A DNA stretch of 64,000 nt, taken from contig JANQEE010000011.1 of assembly GCA_028278525.1 (NCBI GenBank), positions 248,001 through 312,000 on the forward strand. Reading direction: 5' to 3'. The notes under the pieces are model-generated. The model worked only from the letters and a program-made list of their open reading frames with translations. It was not told the DNA's origin and did not search any database. The stretch is from Minwuiaceae bacterium. GTDB taxonomy: Bacteria; Pseudomonadota; Alphaproteobacteria; Minwuiales; Minwuiaceae. Shown piece after piece: positions 36,588 through 46,463 of the stretch. Positions within the stretch are counted from its first letter, which is position 1, and the number at the start of each line of letters is the position of its first letter. Made by a program: the position numbers and the translations under genes.

Positions 36588-37892
36588 CTAGAAGCGGAAA
36601 CGGGCCTGCATGACGCCAGGCGGTCCGGCACGGACGAGTGGTTCGTTGTCCACCTTCAGCTTGCCTTCGCAAAGTAAGCAGCCAACTTCTTCGCCCTCGC
36701 CGTGCAGCGACATCAGTTCGCCAAGCCGATCATCGAGCGGGTCAAGTAACACGACTGTCTGCCCATCGCGAACTAGATCGGCATTGCGGAATGGGTGCGG
36801 GATCAGCCGCATGTCGCGGTTTTTGTGACGCTGGTCGACTTTGAGCCGCTGCACCTTCGTTTCCGCTCTGGCGGCGACCAAATCGGCTAAATCGGCCTTG
36901 CCGGCCCGGACATCGGCGACGGTCACCGCCGGTCGCGTGCGAACAAGACGGTAGCCGTCTCCAGTGTTCGGGTCGATTTCGTGCGGGTCAATGTTCGTGG
37001 GCCCGTTGTAGGCCCATGGCGGCACATCAGAGATATAGGCTGAGGTGATCTTGCCACCACCGTCGACCGTTGCGAAAATGAAACCCTGACAGTCGCCATC
37101 ACCAAAGTTGAACGGCGGCGAGGCAGTGATGTAAGCTTGCTGAGCGAACATGGTGCCAGGGTTGACGGCGCGCATATAGATGCGGGCCGTATATGTCAGA
37201 TCACCGAGCTCAATTGCGACCCGCGCATCCCCGTCCGTGTTATTTTGAGAGGTTTTCGTTCGAGGCCAGAAGCCGTAGGCGCCACCCGGCAGGACAAAGC
37301 CCTGATAACTACCACCACCCGTCGAAACCTCGCCACTCGACCTGGACAAGTGTCCTTGGCGGATTGAGTTTGCCGCCACGGCCACACGCAGCTGCTCATT
37401 ACCTCCGTTGTTGAGTTCGGATCGCGCGATTGTTGCGTCGCTGGTCAGCTTGCTGACCAGATAGTTGGGCGTCGTATCGTTCGCCGAGACCTTGACCAGT
37501 TCATCGCTGGCCGACCCGCCGATAACGTTTGTGTGCTTAACCCGGCGCAGAGCGGCAGCCGATGCATCCCAGACTACGAACTCGTCGGTTCCACCGAGGC
37601 CAGCGACTTCCGCAAGACCTGGGATATCCAATCCAACGCCGGCAGCGACGCTGCGCAGCGCCCTTCCGGCTTCCAGCTTGACGCGGAGTTCGTCGGACAC
37701 ACCCGGCGAAAGCGCTGAAATCTCCAGGCCGCCATCGACTTCCAGATTGAGTAGCGCGAGCACACCCAGCGCGTTTTTCAGCTCAATGAACTTATCGACA
37801 TGGTCGGCGATTTCTCCGCGCGCTTGGCTGGCGTCGTCTATGCCTTGATCCAAATGGACTTTGGTAGGATTCGCGGGAAGGGTCTTGGACAT
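36588..37892 (-). CDS. Phage tail fibre or tip-associated structural protein
   Basis: 434 residues. The N-terminus MSKTLPANPTKVHLDQGID is followed by a helical stretch and a low-complexity, Gly/Ala/Val-rich region (about 60-130). The middle is beta-rich with YQGFVLPGGAYGFWPRTKTSQ. The C-terminus is polar and ends in QARFRF. Position directly after the J-like gene suggests a fibre or receptor-contact protein. ATG 37892 has AGGAGG upstream on the minus strand; the frame up to 38147 runs into the previous gene and is not used. No family recognised. Confidence 0.7.
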   Translation of the reverse strand: MSKTLPANPTKVHLDQGIDDASQARGEIADHVDKFIELKNALGVLALLNLEVDGGLEISALSPGVSDELRVKLEAGRALRSVAAGVGLDIPGLAEVAGLGGTDEFVVWDASAAALRRVKHTNVIGGSASDELVKVSANDTTPNYLVSKLTSDATIARSELNNGGNEQLRVAVAANSIRQGHLSRSSGEVSTGGGSYQGFVLPGGAYGFWPRTKTSQNNTDGDARVAIELGDLTYTARIYMRAVNPGTMFAQQAYITASPPFNFGDGDCQGFIFATVDGGGKITSAYISDVPPWAYNGPTNIDPHEIDPNTGDGYRLVRTRPAVTVADVRAGKADLADLVAARAETKVQRLKVDQRHKNRDMRLIPHPFRNADLVRDGQTVVLLDPLDDRLGELMSLHGEGEEVGCLLCEGKLKVDNEPLVRAGPPGVMQARFRF

Positions 37893-37903
37893 GTTAATTC
37901 CTC

Positions 37904-40900
37904 CTATTGCGGCGCACGCGGGCCGCGCAGCAGCACGTCGATTGTGGAATCGGTCAGTACACCGGATCCATCGTAGATCCTGAATTCGGCGGCCGGCTTT
38001 CCGTTCACCAGCACTGATTTCGAGACCAGTTCCCAACTGAAACCAGGGCCAACGTTTTGCAGCGCGGTGATCTGGGCTTGGGTCAGCGCTGCAAAGTCGC
38101 GGCGTCCTCCGATCCGAAAATGACCGGCGGCAATACGATTGAACCAAACGCCGCTCTCGGTAAGCGTATTGACGTCTTGGAACTCCTCCGCCAGCGACTC
38201 GCCGTCCAACAGCACGGTCATGCCCGAAATCACGGGCTCAGCGTCCGCTACCTCGACCCTGATTTGCACGTAACGGGCGCTTGCCTGCTCCAAAGGGACA
38301 TAAGGCTCAAGCGAGAGGTCAGCTCCCTCTGCATCGGTGTGGGTCCGCATGGTGATCGTGATGGCGCCGTCGGTCTGGACGGTGATTTGCGGCGTAAAAG
38401 TTAGGTCGAGCCCGAGGTCGATGACCTCGGTCTCGTAGACAATGGGGGATCGTTTGGGGTGGATTGACTTCCAGGTACCGAGCGAATCCCACGTGCCGAG
38501 ATTGTCCCAACCGAAACCGACCTGCGCGGTTGCTTCGAGCGCATTCTCAGGCGTCACGAAGCAATCCGTCCTCGTGCCCGGCCACCCGAGGTTCTGCTCC
38601 TGTCGCTGGACCAGAACCTCGCGTAGCCTGGGGTCGCCGAGGATGGCGTTGATAAACACGCCGGCTGGCGATTCATTGCCAGAGCTATCGATGATTTTGG
38701 CCGCAAAGGTGTATGCCCCAGCCGCCAATTGATTGCTTTCCCACAGACCGGGCGTGAAGGGTACGTCCTGAAGCAGGTCCATGGAATCCCAATCGTTGGT
38801 GGGACCAAGTTTGAACTTGATCCGCACATTGCCCCCGATCAATACGTCAGCAGGCGGATTGGTCAGGGACCATCGGAACTCACGTGTGCCATCGGCTTGC
38901 CGAGCGACCGTGAACGTTCCCAAGTCGGGCGGCGGAGCGCTCTTACCCAGGACTTGATGGACGATCATCGCGGGAGACGAACGCACGCCGAGTCCATTCA
39001 CGGCGCGTACGTCGATGGTGTAGGTCCGCCCATCGACGACACCCGGAATCAGATAGGACGTCGCACCGCGCGGTACGGAAGTTTCGGAGAACGGCGCTTC
39101 AGGCGTCGCGTTGTCCCGCCATGCAATTTGATAGCCGTCCGCAAACGAGCCTATTGGTGACTCCCAGCTCATGCGGATGTTCGATACTATGGTGCCATCG
39201 CCGGCGACTTGCAGCACGTCGTTGCCGGAGTCTGCGACGACGTTGTTGGGCGGAAAACTGACGAAGGCGCTGGGTAGGTTGGTGTTCGGCGCCGGATCGA
39301 TCTGCGTTTCCAACGACGTGGTCCAATCGAAGACATCGGCGGCCGTCTCGCGCAGATCCAGGGCAACAATCATGGCCGGAGCGCCGCCGACAACCTTGAC
39401 GCTAAACGTCCATTTGACGACCTCAAACGGTTTGCTGACCCAGCCAAGGCGCTTATTGCTGAGCGTGACCGTGCCGCCCGAGATGGCACGTAACGCACTG
39501 AGTTTAAAGACTCCTTTTACGGTGATTTCCTGACGGGCTCGTAACACCTCGATCCTGCCGAGGCGTTGGGCCATGGACGGGCTGTTGGTTAAGGGCCTCT
39601 GCACGTCGGCCAAACGTTCGCCGCCATCTTCGTCCGCAAATGCAACCGATTTCACAGCCGGATAATCGCTTGGCTGATCATTGTTCCAAGGGCTGACATA
39701 GGTACCCTTGATGCCATTAAGTCGGCTCCGGCGCGAAATCCGCGTCTGTACCTGCAGAGGCTCGATAATATCGTTCTCATCGAGTTCGACGACCGGCGGA
39801 TTCCACGATGCCGGAGAGATTTTCCAAAGGCCACCGGACCGAACGATGCTGCCGGCGCTTGCCCCGGCAAGCTCTCGAATGATGCTACTTGGCGCTGTGG
39901 CGCTATCGACGACGCCGTTGATCGTATAACGTGGTTCCGCTAGGAACTCGACTCCGCCACCGCTGTCGGGAAGTGTCAGTTTTTCGCCAAGACGTGCACC
40001 GCCCAACGTACTGGCTAAAGTAAAGACCTGATCACTGCCGGCTAATCCACTTTGCACGAACCGGCTAACAAATCCGATAGTATCGCTGCCCGTCAGGCGT
40101 ACTTTTTGGCCTATCAGAGCACGGGCGTCCGCACCCGAGATCGTCACTTCGTTATTCGCGACCGTGCAGGGCGCTTGGCGCACGGCAAGTGGGATCATTT
40201 CGTCTGACAGGTTGGCAATCGCTTGGTTTTGGTCTTCGTCCAATTCGGACGGTTGTGCGCCGCGGCCATACCGTGCGTCGGCAAGGTAGTCGCGTTGCAA
40301 CAGTGCCGCATTGTCAGTCCAAACAGTCGCCCCGGTTCTCGGATCGAAAACTTTTCTGCCGAGAACCTCTGCACTCACATTCGGGATGCGGGTGGGGAAA
40401 AGATCACGATCGAATTCCAACCGAACGTAGAGATAAGGTACTTCTCTGCCGCGGAAGCTTTCATCCAAATCCGGAACTTCAGCGATCAATAGAGGATCGG
40501 CGATTTGGTCCGGTGCACCGAGATGTTTTCGGATTCTGACTTTTCCGGCAAATTTACCGTCAACAACGTTACCCTGCGTATCTAGTTGATCGTCCCGAAC
40601 TGGCTCATCGTTCAGGTAGACGGTGCCGATTGCCGCCAGTTCGTGACCGCCGAGCGCCAGACAGAGATGCAGGAACCGCGTGTTGTCCGTTGTCTCAAGC
40701 AAGAACAATGGACCGCCGACACGCGCATATCCGTTGATGATCTTGCGTGTGGTAATTGGCTGCTTGACAGTGAGGGTTTGCCCAGATTGTCCCTGCGAAA
40801 ATGCCGGTTCATCGGGGCGCGCAAGTCGTATTGAAACTGCGGCCAATGAGAAGTTGACTGTGAAGACGACAATGGCGGACTTGATAGCCGTGAGGCCAAG

Positions 40901-40972
40901 AATTCCGCCGCCGGCGGCGGCAAAACCGGCGCTGATTCCGGCTGAAACGGCGGCGCCTACTAGTGGTGGCAT
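37904..40972 (-). CDS. Phage tail tip protein, lambda J-like (host specificity)
   Basis: 1022 residues. It begins with a hydrophobic segment (about 1-50), then a J-like region with HLCLALGGHELAAIGTVYLNDEPV, RRSRLNGIKGTYVSPWNNDQPSDYPAVKS and GTVTLSNKRLGWVSKPFEVVKW, typical of siphophage central fibres. Fibronectin-III-like modules follow (MSWESPIGSFADGYQIAWRDN, TYTIDVRAVNGLGVRSSPA, about 600-690). The C-terminal third is beta-rich. It would form the tail tip and contact the receptor. It sits in the standard place, after a small K/L-like set. Confidence 0.85.
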   Translation of the reverse strand: MPPLVGAAVSAGISAGFAAAGGGILGLTAIKSAIVVFTVNFSLAAVSIRLARPDEPAFSQGQSGQTLTVKQPITTRKIINGYARVGGPLFLLETTDNTRFLHLCLALGGHELAAIGTVYLNDEPVRDDQLDTQGNVVDGKFAGKVRIRKHLGAPDQIADPLLIAEVPDLDESFRGREVPYLYVRLEFDRDLFPTRIPNVSAEVLGRKVFDPRTGATVWTDNAALLQRDYLADARYGRGAQPSELDEDQNQAIANLSDEMIPLAVRQAPCTVANNEVTISGADARALIGQKVRLTGSDTIGFVSRFVQSGLAGSDQVFTLASTLGGARLGEKLTLPDSGGGVEFLAEPRYTINGVVDSATAPSSIIRELAGASAGSIVRSGGLWKISPASWNPPVVELDENDIIEPLQVQTRISRRSRLNGIKGTYVSPWNNDQPSDYPAVKSVAFADEDGGERLADVQRPLTNSPSMAQRLGRIEVLRARQEITVKGVFKLSALRAISGGTVTLSNKRLGWVSKPFEVVKWTFSVKVVGGAPAMIVALDLRETAADVFDWTTSLETQIDPAPNTNLPSAFVSFPPNNVVADSGNDVLQVAGDGTIVSNIRMSWESPIGSFADGYQIAWRDNATPEAPFSETSVPRGATSYLIPGVVDGRTYTIDVRAVNGLGVRSSPAMIVHQVLGKSAPPPDLGTFTVARQADGTREFRWSLTNPPADVLIGGNVRIKFKLGPTNDWDSMDLLQDVPFTPGLWESNQLAAGAYTFAAKIIDSSGNESPAGVFINAILGDPRLREVLVQRQEQNLGWPGTRTDCFVTPENALEATAQVGFGWDNLGTWDSLGTWKSIHPKRSPIVYETEVIDLGLDLTFTPQITVQTDGAITITMRTHTDAEGADLSLEPYVPLEQASARYVQIRVEVADAEPVISGMTVLLDGESLAEEFQDVNTLTESGVWFNRIAAGHFRIGGRRDFAALTQAQITALQNVGPGFSWELVSKSVLVNGKPAAEFRIYDGSGVLTDSTIDVLLRGPRAPQ

Positions 40973-40987
40973 CCTAGTTGTCCCGAG

Positions 40988-41419
40988 TTAAATGTGCCAA
41001 ATGCGTTGTGCCCAGTGCACGGGCACGCGCACCAGACCGTTGTGGCTCACCGCTGCGATATAGCGGCCGGATAAGTCGACAATGCCGATCACGGAGCCTT
41101 CTCGCGTGCACACCAATGCGGCATCGCCCCGCTGCGCCAGGCCTGTATCGACTTCGTCAAGCCCCCATTTAGCTGCGAGTTTCTCGCAGGCTTCCGACAG
41201 ACCACCACCGGCATAACCTTGCAAGAACGCAGAGGCTTCTTCCTCGGTGGAATAGCCTTTCAGGTCGGCGGCAATATCGACACCCGTCATCGCGTGGATT
41301 GCACGTGCTGCAAGTAAACCGCAATCGTTGCGCCCCCACTCGAAACGATCCGCCTCGGCCTCCGCCAAAACGGCTTCCAAGCGTCGCGGCCAATCCTCAA
41401 AGCGAGAGATCCTGGTCAT
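40988..41419 (-). CDS. Small tail protein of the DUF6950 (peptidase-like) type
   Basis: 143 residues with WGRNDCGLLAARAIHAMTGVDIAADLKGYSTEEEA near the N-terminus; the Cys after ND and a His near the end (VSHNGLVRV) suggest an NlpC/P60-related fold as in lambda gpK. DUF6950 is my recollection of the family name. ATG 41419 overlaps the upstream stop (ATGA), whereas an ATG at 41437 would overlap more. Placed just before the J-like gene, as gpK is in lambda. Confidence 0.7.
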   Translation of the reverse strand: MTRISRFEDWPRRLEAVLAEAEADRFEWGRNDCGLLAARAIHAMTGVDIAADLKGYSTEEEASAFLQGYAGGGLSEACEKLAAKWGLDEVDTGLAQRGDAALVCTREGSVIGIVDLSGRYIAAVSHNGLVRVPVHWAQRIWHI

Positions 41420-42150
41420 TCCACGTCTTTCCCCCAAACGACCTCGGCATCCTGCAGCGCGGCGATGCGGCTGAAGATCGTGTCCCCGGGGTAGTCAATC
41501 GCCTGATCTTCCGGCGTGTAGCGCCGAACGCGCGGCGTCTCGAAGTCTGCGAAAATGCTCTCAGCCGTCACCGTGATCTCGGCTGTTTCCGCACCCTCGT
41601 TAATCTGCATTACGTCCAGAAGTCCGGCGAACATCAGAACGGGATCGGGAATGACGTTGCCGATCGAGTCCAACATGCCGAGATAGAGCCGTACGACACG
41701 GCCCTGATAAGGCTCGGCCAAAGCGAGCGACAACTTGTCTTGTGGGATGCCGGTAAGCCGGAACGACATGCCGACAGTCTCGTTTTTTGAGCTCTCGACA
41801 ACCGGATTGACCTGCCCTAGGTCGCCGGAGCCAAGCCACTCCGATCCATTCCACTGAACCGGCCCCAACCCGGTCCAAAGTCTAAGGGGCCCGCTATCGA
41901 ACAACATCTCGCAAAAAAGGGCTGGAGCGGTGCGTTTTGCGACCGACTGCAGCGCCATATCGTCCGTCATCTGGCGCGATGTCGGCGGTGGTGCGACCGG
42001 CGCGGAAGCGAACGGAATTCCCGCGTATGCGCCCAGCATATGCTGCCGGTCGGCGGCATCGATCCCGCCATTGGGCACCGGCATTACAATGAGCGAGGCC
42101 AGCGCCAGGCCCAGCATCGAACGCCGTTTGTTTGCCGTGTCGATAGCCAT
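41416..42150 (-). CDS. Distal tail structural protein
   Basis: 244 residues. After a hydrophobic N-terminal helix (MLGLALASLIVMPV), the region ALFCEMLFDSGPLRLWTGLGPVQWNGSEWLGSGDLG and EPYQGRVVRLYLGMLDSIGN...VLMFAGLLDVMQI resembles distal tail/hub proteins such as those annotated DUF2163 in gene transfer agents. The assignment is by feel. ATG 42150 overlaps the upstream stop by one base (TGATG); a GTG at 42159 is the longer choice. Confidence 0.65.
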   Translation of the reverse strand: MAIDTANKRRSMLGLALASLIVMPVPNGGIDAADRQHMLGAYAGIPFASAPVAPPPTSRQMTDDMALQSVAKRTAPALFCEMLFDSGPLRLWTGLGPVQWNGSEWLGSGDLGQVNPVVESSKNETVGMSFRLTGIPQDKLSLALAEPYQGRVVRLYLGMLDSIGNVIPDPVLMFAGLLDVMQINEGAETAEITVTAESIFADFETPRVRRYTPEDQAIDYPGDTIFSRIAALQDAEVVWGKDVE

Positions 42151-42761
42151 CAGAGCCACTTGTCCCTGATGCTCTGGCCGCCGGCGTCAGAGGTCTGCGC
42201 GGTCGCAATATCAAGCGCGTCGGCATCGTTGCGTAGCCGCTGTTGGCTGCCTTCGCCGATGATCTTGTTTCGCGCCAAAGCCGCGAGCCAGCCGATCTTG
42301 TCTTTCAGCGAAGCGGTTGCGACCGGCACGACAGTTGGCTCGGCGTAGGTATCGGTCACCAGCGCCTCGACGACCTGCGTCTTAACGTCCGTCTCGGAAT
42401 GCGAGGATCGGGAGGAGACAGCGGCGTCCAGCCGGCTGAGCCCAAAGCCGGTCGCGTCGTAGGGATCGAATGCGGCGACCTGAAACACCACCTGGGCTTC
42501 GGCGGTCTCGACGGACTTGTAACGGATCACCCCGAAACCCGGCGTATCGAGTTCGGGCTGCGTCAGTTCGACGTAGTACAATCCGTTGCCGACCGAAACG
42601 AGGGTGGCAGACGTATTCCCTGCCGTGGCGCCGTTTTTCGATAGCTGTGGCTGACCGGCGGCCTCTCCCAGCTCTGGCGAAATGCCGTCTGTAGCATCGA
42701 CAAGGTGGATCGGTACCCGGCGCCGCGCCGGGGTGGTTTCATTGAGTTTTAGAACAAGCAT
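42150..42761 (-). CDS. Tail-associated structural protein, unrecognised
   Basis: 203 residues. The N-terminal half is beta-rich (VPIHLVDATDG..., VSVGNGLYYVELTQPELDTPGFGVIRYKSVETAEAQVVFQVAAFDPYDATGFGL) and looks like an Ig-like or baseplate domain. A helical C-terminus follows (ASLKDKIGWLAALARNKI). ATG 42761 follows the previous stop with no gap. Similar DPYD-containing modules occur in phage tail proteins, but no function can be given. Confidence 0.65.
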   Translation of the reverse strand: MLVLKLNETTPARRRVPIHLVDATDGISPELGEAAGQPQLSKNGATAGNTSATLVSVGNGLYYVELTQPELDTPGFGVIRYKSVETAEAQVVFQVAAFDPYDATGFGLSRLDAAVSSRSSHSETDVKTQVVEALVTDTYAEPTVVPVATASLKDKIGWLAALARNKIIGEGSQQRLRNDADALDIATAQTSDAGGQSIRDKWL

Positions 42762-43880
42762 TTAGGATACCCATCCGGTTCCACGGTTTGAGCGGTTCAT
42801 TCCATTACCGCCGAGATAGTAGTTCTGAGCGCTGAGCCCTGGTCCTGGCGTGCCCGCGCCGAAGTCGATTACGTAGGCTGCGACGTCGGCCGAGCCGACA
42901 GTGGCTGATCTTTGGATCTGCAGGTTGGAAACGGTTGTCAGATCGAGGGTAAACATGCTCTCGCCGAGGACGTCGTCGGTCGTCCGGTTGCCTTTACCCA
43001 GAAACAATTGATCGCTGGCCAGAGCTATCGCTTTATCTGTGGCAGAAACCGGCGCGATTGGCTCGTTGTTCAGCCCGTCGGTAGCCCCAAAACCTGAGGA
43101 AACCGGCTCGACGGTGACGTCGTCTGTGAATTCGACGACCTCCCAGCGGATGTTGTCGATTGCGAGACCGGTATTGTCGCGGTCGAACGTAACTTCGGTT
43201 GCGCCGGTGAACCGGCCACGAAGCAGCTTCTGACCGATGTTAGCTGGGGTCCCGTCGTCCTGGCGGTGGTAAAAGATCAGAAACGACTTAGCCAGATCAA
43301 CGGCCGGTGCGATCGGCACCGGCACGCTGGGTTGCAGGTTAGTCATGCTGGCGTTGCCGCGCTTCACGGTGCACTGATCGTATTGGACGACCTGCCACCG
43401 GTAGGTGCCCCCAGTGTTGTCCCGATGTTGGTTGATGCGAAGCTTGTTTGTGCCCGCGTCGTCGAAAATCACCGCGTCGTAGGCGTCGTCGTCGCCGAAT
43501 GTTGTGCCCTGTCGGTGCCGCGAGACAAGGGTAAACGCCTTTGAGAGGTCGGTGATGCTGGAAAGGATGGCGTCAGGGACGGTGCTTGTCGTCGACAGGA
43601 CGGTACCCCGTTCGACGACAACCCCGGCCGTGAATTCGGCGACGTACCCGACGATCTCTACTGTCGAGCCGGTGGCGTCGCGCTCGAACGTGAGGGTCGT
43701 CGTGTTCGTGATCTCACCGGAGACATGATACTGGTTGGGCGCGTTCGCTGAGTTCCTCGTCCCGAACACCAGAAACGCCTTTGAGGTGTCCAGCAGCGGC
43801 GTTGCCAGGGTGTACGGTACGCTTGTTTGTATCGTCGGAAGTGTCACGGCGAACCGCTCGACCTGTCGCAGCGTCGCCAT
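42762..43880 (-). CDS. Four-repeat tail protein, unrecognised family
   Basis: 372 residues built of four related units of 81-87 residues. Each begins with a D-x-S/A-K-A/S-F type strand (D31, D112, D195, D282). Each carries a second strand with R-D-x-T/N-G (F66ERDATG, H152RDNTGG, F232DRDNTG, QIQRSATVG) and ends in V-V-E/Q-F/Y-like strands. The layout suggests four beta-sandwich domains, as in a tail decoration or side-fibre protein. ATG 43880 has GGGAGG upstream; longer frames overlap the previous gene. Confidence 0.7.
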   Translation of the reverse strand: MATLRQVERFAVTLPTIQTSVPYTLATPLLDTSKAFLVFGTRNSANAPNQYHVSGEITNTTTLTFERDATGSTVEIVGYVAEFTAGVVVERGTVLSTTSTVPDAILSSITDLSKAFTLVSRHRQGTTFGDDDAYDAVIFDDAGTNKLRINQHRDNTGGTYRWQVVQYDQCTVKRGNASMTNLQPSVPVPIAPAVDLAKSFLIFYHRQDDGTPANIGQKLLRGRFTGATEVTFDRDNTGLAIDNIRWEVVEFTDDVTVEPVSSGFGATDGLNNEPIAPVSATDKAIALASDQLFLGKGNRTTDDVLGESMFTLDLTTVSNLQIQRSATVGSADVAAYVIDFGAGTPGPGLSAQNYYLGGNGMNRSNRGTGWVS

Positions 43881-43881
43881 C

Positions 43882-44502
43882 TCAGAACGCCTCCCTGGCT
43901 TCAAATTGAATGCTGACAAGCTTGGGGGCCACTTCACGCCAGGCCCGCGCATTGCTGGCAAGGCGGAACGTGCCTAACGGGTTTTGAGTAACAATGGCGG
44001 TGCCGTCGGCCGGGCTCTCGCGAAGGCGCGGCCAGATGTCGAGCGTTACCAAACCGCCCGCATCGGCCGAAGCGTCGGCGACCACCTTGTGGAGACGCGT
44101 TTGTGCCCCCGTTCCGATTTGGATATTGTCGCCTGCCTTCAATACGTCGGGCGCACCAGGGTTCCACCCGCGAGTTAGCAACTCCAAGCCCGTTTGTCCG
44201 AAACCGTCGACGACCGGCGCGCCGACCGCATTGCCGAGCGGTTGGGCGGTTATTGGGTCCCCGAATAGAAACGTGCCGCCCATACCGCGCAGCTTCGTCA
44301 GGACGGCGACGAAGGGAGCGGCCTCTTCCCAATGCATCAGGTCCCAGGTAACGCTAAGAGTCCAAAACCCGCCCTGATGCTCTTGAATGTCTTCCTGGCC
44401 GGTAAAGATGGAGGCAAGCGCCGCGACGCTATCGTTGGGTTCCACGGTTGCTTCGGCTGGTTCGGGATAGGTCGGGAATGTTAATGGAAATACGACAGCC
44501 AT
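43882..44502 (-). CDS. Tail structural protein (position of lambda M/L)
   Basis: 206 residues: MAVVFPLTFPTYPEPAEATVEPNDSV, then VTWDLMHWEEAAPFVAVLTKLRGMGGTFLFGDP, then a beta-rich C-terminus LASNARAWREVAPKLVSIQFEAREAF. The layout of a short N-terminal ligand part and a beta-rich end suits distal tail proteins such as gpM or DUF2460. Stop and the next start are 1 base apart. Confidence 0.68.
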   Translation of the reverse strand: MAVVFPLTFPTYPEPAEATVEPNDSVAALASIFTGQEDIQEHQGGFWTLSVTWDLMHWEEAAPFVAVLTKLRGMGGTFLFGDPITAQPLGNAVGAPVVDGFGQTGLELLTRGWNPGAPDVLKAGDNIQIGTGAQTRLHKVVADASADAGGLVTLDIWPRLRESPADGTAIVTQNPLGTFRLASNARAWREVAPKLVSIQFEAREAF

Positions 44503-44507
44503 ATCGG

Positions 44508-46463
44508 TTATGCCCCCGTGCTGAAGAGGGCGGGATCGCGGAACCGTGCGTTCACCACGGCTTCGACGGCATCTTCTCGGAGCCGCCCGCGCTTTTCTTC
44601 AAGCGCTTGGTCGATTAGCACACGGACAAACTCGACACCGTTAGGGCCCCGGCGGGTCTCCACATCGGCCGGCCCGCCCTCGACATTGACCACGACCTGG
44701 GGCCCGTCCGTACGACCGTTTTGAAAAGATGCTCCGGCAAGCCCGCCCCCACCGAGACCTGCGAGCGGAATCGCACTATCGCTTGCGATAGCCTGTGGGG
44801 CGAGGGAGGCCCCGGCGATCGCGAACTCTACCCCGGGCGGAACAGGGCTTCCCGGCAAAGATGGTCTCGGTTTGGGAATCGGTATTGGAGATGGCTGTAG
44901 GACGAAATCGAGCAGATTCGAAAATATGCTGCCGATACTGCCCTTAAAGATGCCTTGATTGCCTGTTTGTGCCTCCAGGATATCGCGAACCACGCTGATG
45001 ATTACTTTGCCGAAGTCCCGCCATGAGGCTTCGCCCGCAATAAGATCGTCGATCATGTTTTCGAACAGTTGTTTGCTTTCATCACTCACACTGGCGAACG
45101 CATCCTTGATGCCGGCGGTCACGTCTTGGGCAGGTAGCAGCATGATTTCGCCCAACCGTTCGAACTGCCGCTGGATTTCGTCAACCATGTCGGGCACGAA
45201 GGAGTTGCCGACCACTTTCTCCCACATATCGCGGAAGAACCCGGTCACGTCGTCGACCCTTTTTCCGACCAAAGCAAAGGCCTCATTCAGTCGGCGAACA
45301 AAAGCCTCTTCGATCTCAGCGATCGTGTTCTTGACGATCTCCTTGACCTCGGCGCCGAAACTAAGCCACTTATCGATTGTTGCCTGGATGGTCTCCTGAA
45401 CGCGCGTAGCGCCGGCCACGATGTCGTCGCCAAAAATCACCCATGCTGCGCTAAGCGCTGTGATTGCGGCGATGACGCCGGCCACAGGTAGTCCGATGGC
45501 GGAGATCGCGGCGGCAAGGGTGCCAAGCGCGATTAACGCTGGTCCGCCAACTGCAAACACCGCGGCGATGATGGCCGAGGTTTGATGGATGGCTGGGTCC
45601 AGCTCTGAGAAGGCTATTGCCGCATCGGTCAGAATCTGTACTAAGTCGCCTGCTATCGGCAGCAACTGCGAACCAACAGCCACCAGCAGCAAGTCCGTGG
45701 CGGCTTCCAGGCCTTGCATTCGATTGACGAACAAGTCTGCCGTTTTTGCCGCATCGCCTTGAGCCTCGCTCGTCTGTTCCATGATGGTGGCGAGCCGGGC
45801 CATTACCAAGTCTTGCTCCGTCGCCGCTGCGATCCCGCCTTCGATCCCCTGGTTGAGGAGTTCCTGTTCGAGCGCCGCCTGATTAATGACTACCCCGAGT
45901 TGTTGGGCCGCATCGTCATTTCCGGTCAACGCGGCGGTTAGAGCTTCGACTGTTTCCGGTTCGGATTTGTTGTTGAACGAGGCAAGGTCAATCGCGAGCT
46001 GAGTCACTTGCTTCGACATTTCGGCAGCTTCGTCCCGCGCTATACCCAACGGTACGAAAGTGCCTTGCAGGCTCGCTGCGTAACCCTGCAGCGCGAACGT
46101 TGATCGGTTGAGGCTGATCCCGGTTTGATCTGCCCATTCGCGAACGGTATCCGCCTGATCGTCGAAAGCTGCGTCGAAGTTGGCATTGGCAGCTTCGACT
46201 TCGGACGCGGTCTTCAATGCCGAAATGCCAACGTTGACAATCGGCAGCGTTATAGATTCTCTCAGACTGCGACCAATCTCTTGGAGTAGAGCGCCGCCCT
46301 CTCCCAGCGAGCGGACCATGCTCTCACCGAGACCGGAAAAGTCGCGGCCGGTTTCCTTCGCGTCATCGCCAAATTGCTGAAGTGCCTCACTGCTCCGCCC
46401 GATCTCACCGACTAGGCCGGAACCGTCGCCCTTCAGAACGATTTCGAGAGTGATATCGGTCAT
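44508..46463 (-). CDS. Phage tail length tape measure protein
   Basis: 651 residues. The N-terminus MTDITLEIVLKGDGSGLVGEIGRSSEALQQFGDDAKETGR is typical of tape measures (phage tape-measure N domain). A long helical body follows. A hydrophobic stretch of about 55 residues (SAIIAAVFAVGGPALIALGTL..., about 293-348) is of the kind that inserts in membranes. A Pro-rich linker (about 545-565) and a C-terminal helical part complete it. It sets tail length and helps DNA or depolarisation. Located directly downstream of the frameshifted chaperone, as in lambda. It overlaps the frameshift frame. Confidence 0.85.
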   Translation of the reverse strand: MTDITLEIVLKGDGSGLVGEIGRSSEALQQFGDDAKETGRDFSGLGESMVRSLGEGGALLQEIGRSLRESITLPIVNVGISALKTASEVEAANANFDAAFDDQADTVREWADQTGISLNRSTFALQGYAASLQGTFVPLGIARDEAAEMSKQVTQLAIDLASFNNKSEPETVEALTAALTGNDDAAQQLGVVINQAALEQELLNQGIEGGIAAATEQDLVMARLATIMEQTSEAQGDAAKTADLFVNRMQGLEAATDLLLVAVGSQLLPIAGDLVQILTDAAIAFSELDPAIHQTSAIIAAVFAVGGPALIALGTLAAAISAIGLPVAGVIAAITALSAAWVIFGDDIVAGATRVQETIQATIDKWLSFGAEVKEIVKNTIAEIEEAFVRRLNEAFALVGKRVDDVTGFFRDMWEKVVGNSFVPDMVDEIQRQFERLGEIMLLPAQDVTAGIKDAFASVSDESKQLFENMIDDLIAGEASWRDFGKVIISVVRDILEAQTGNQGIFKGSIGSIFSNLLDFVLQPSPIPIPKPRPSLPGSPVPPGVEFAIAGASLAPQAIASDSAIPLAGLGGGGLAGASFQNGRTDGPQVVVNVEGGPADVETRRGPNGVEFVRVLIDQALEEKRGRLREDAVEAVVNARFRDPALFSTGA

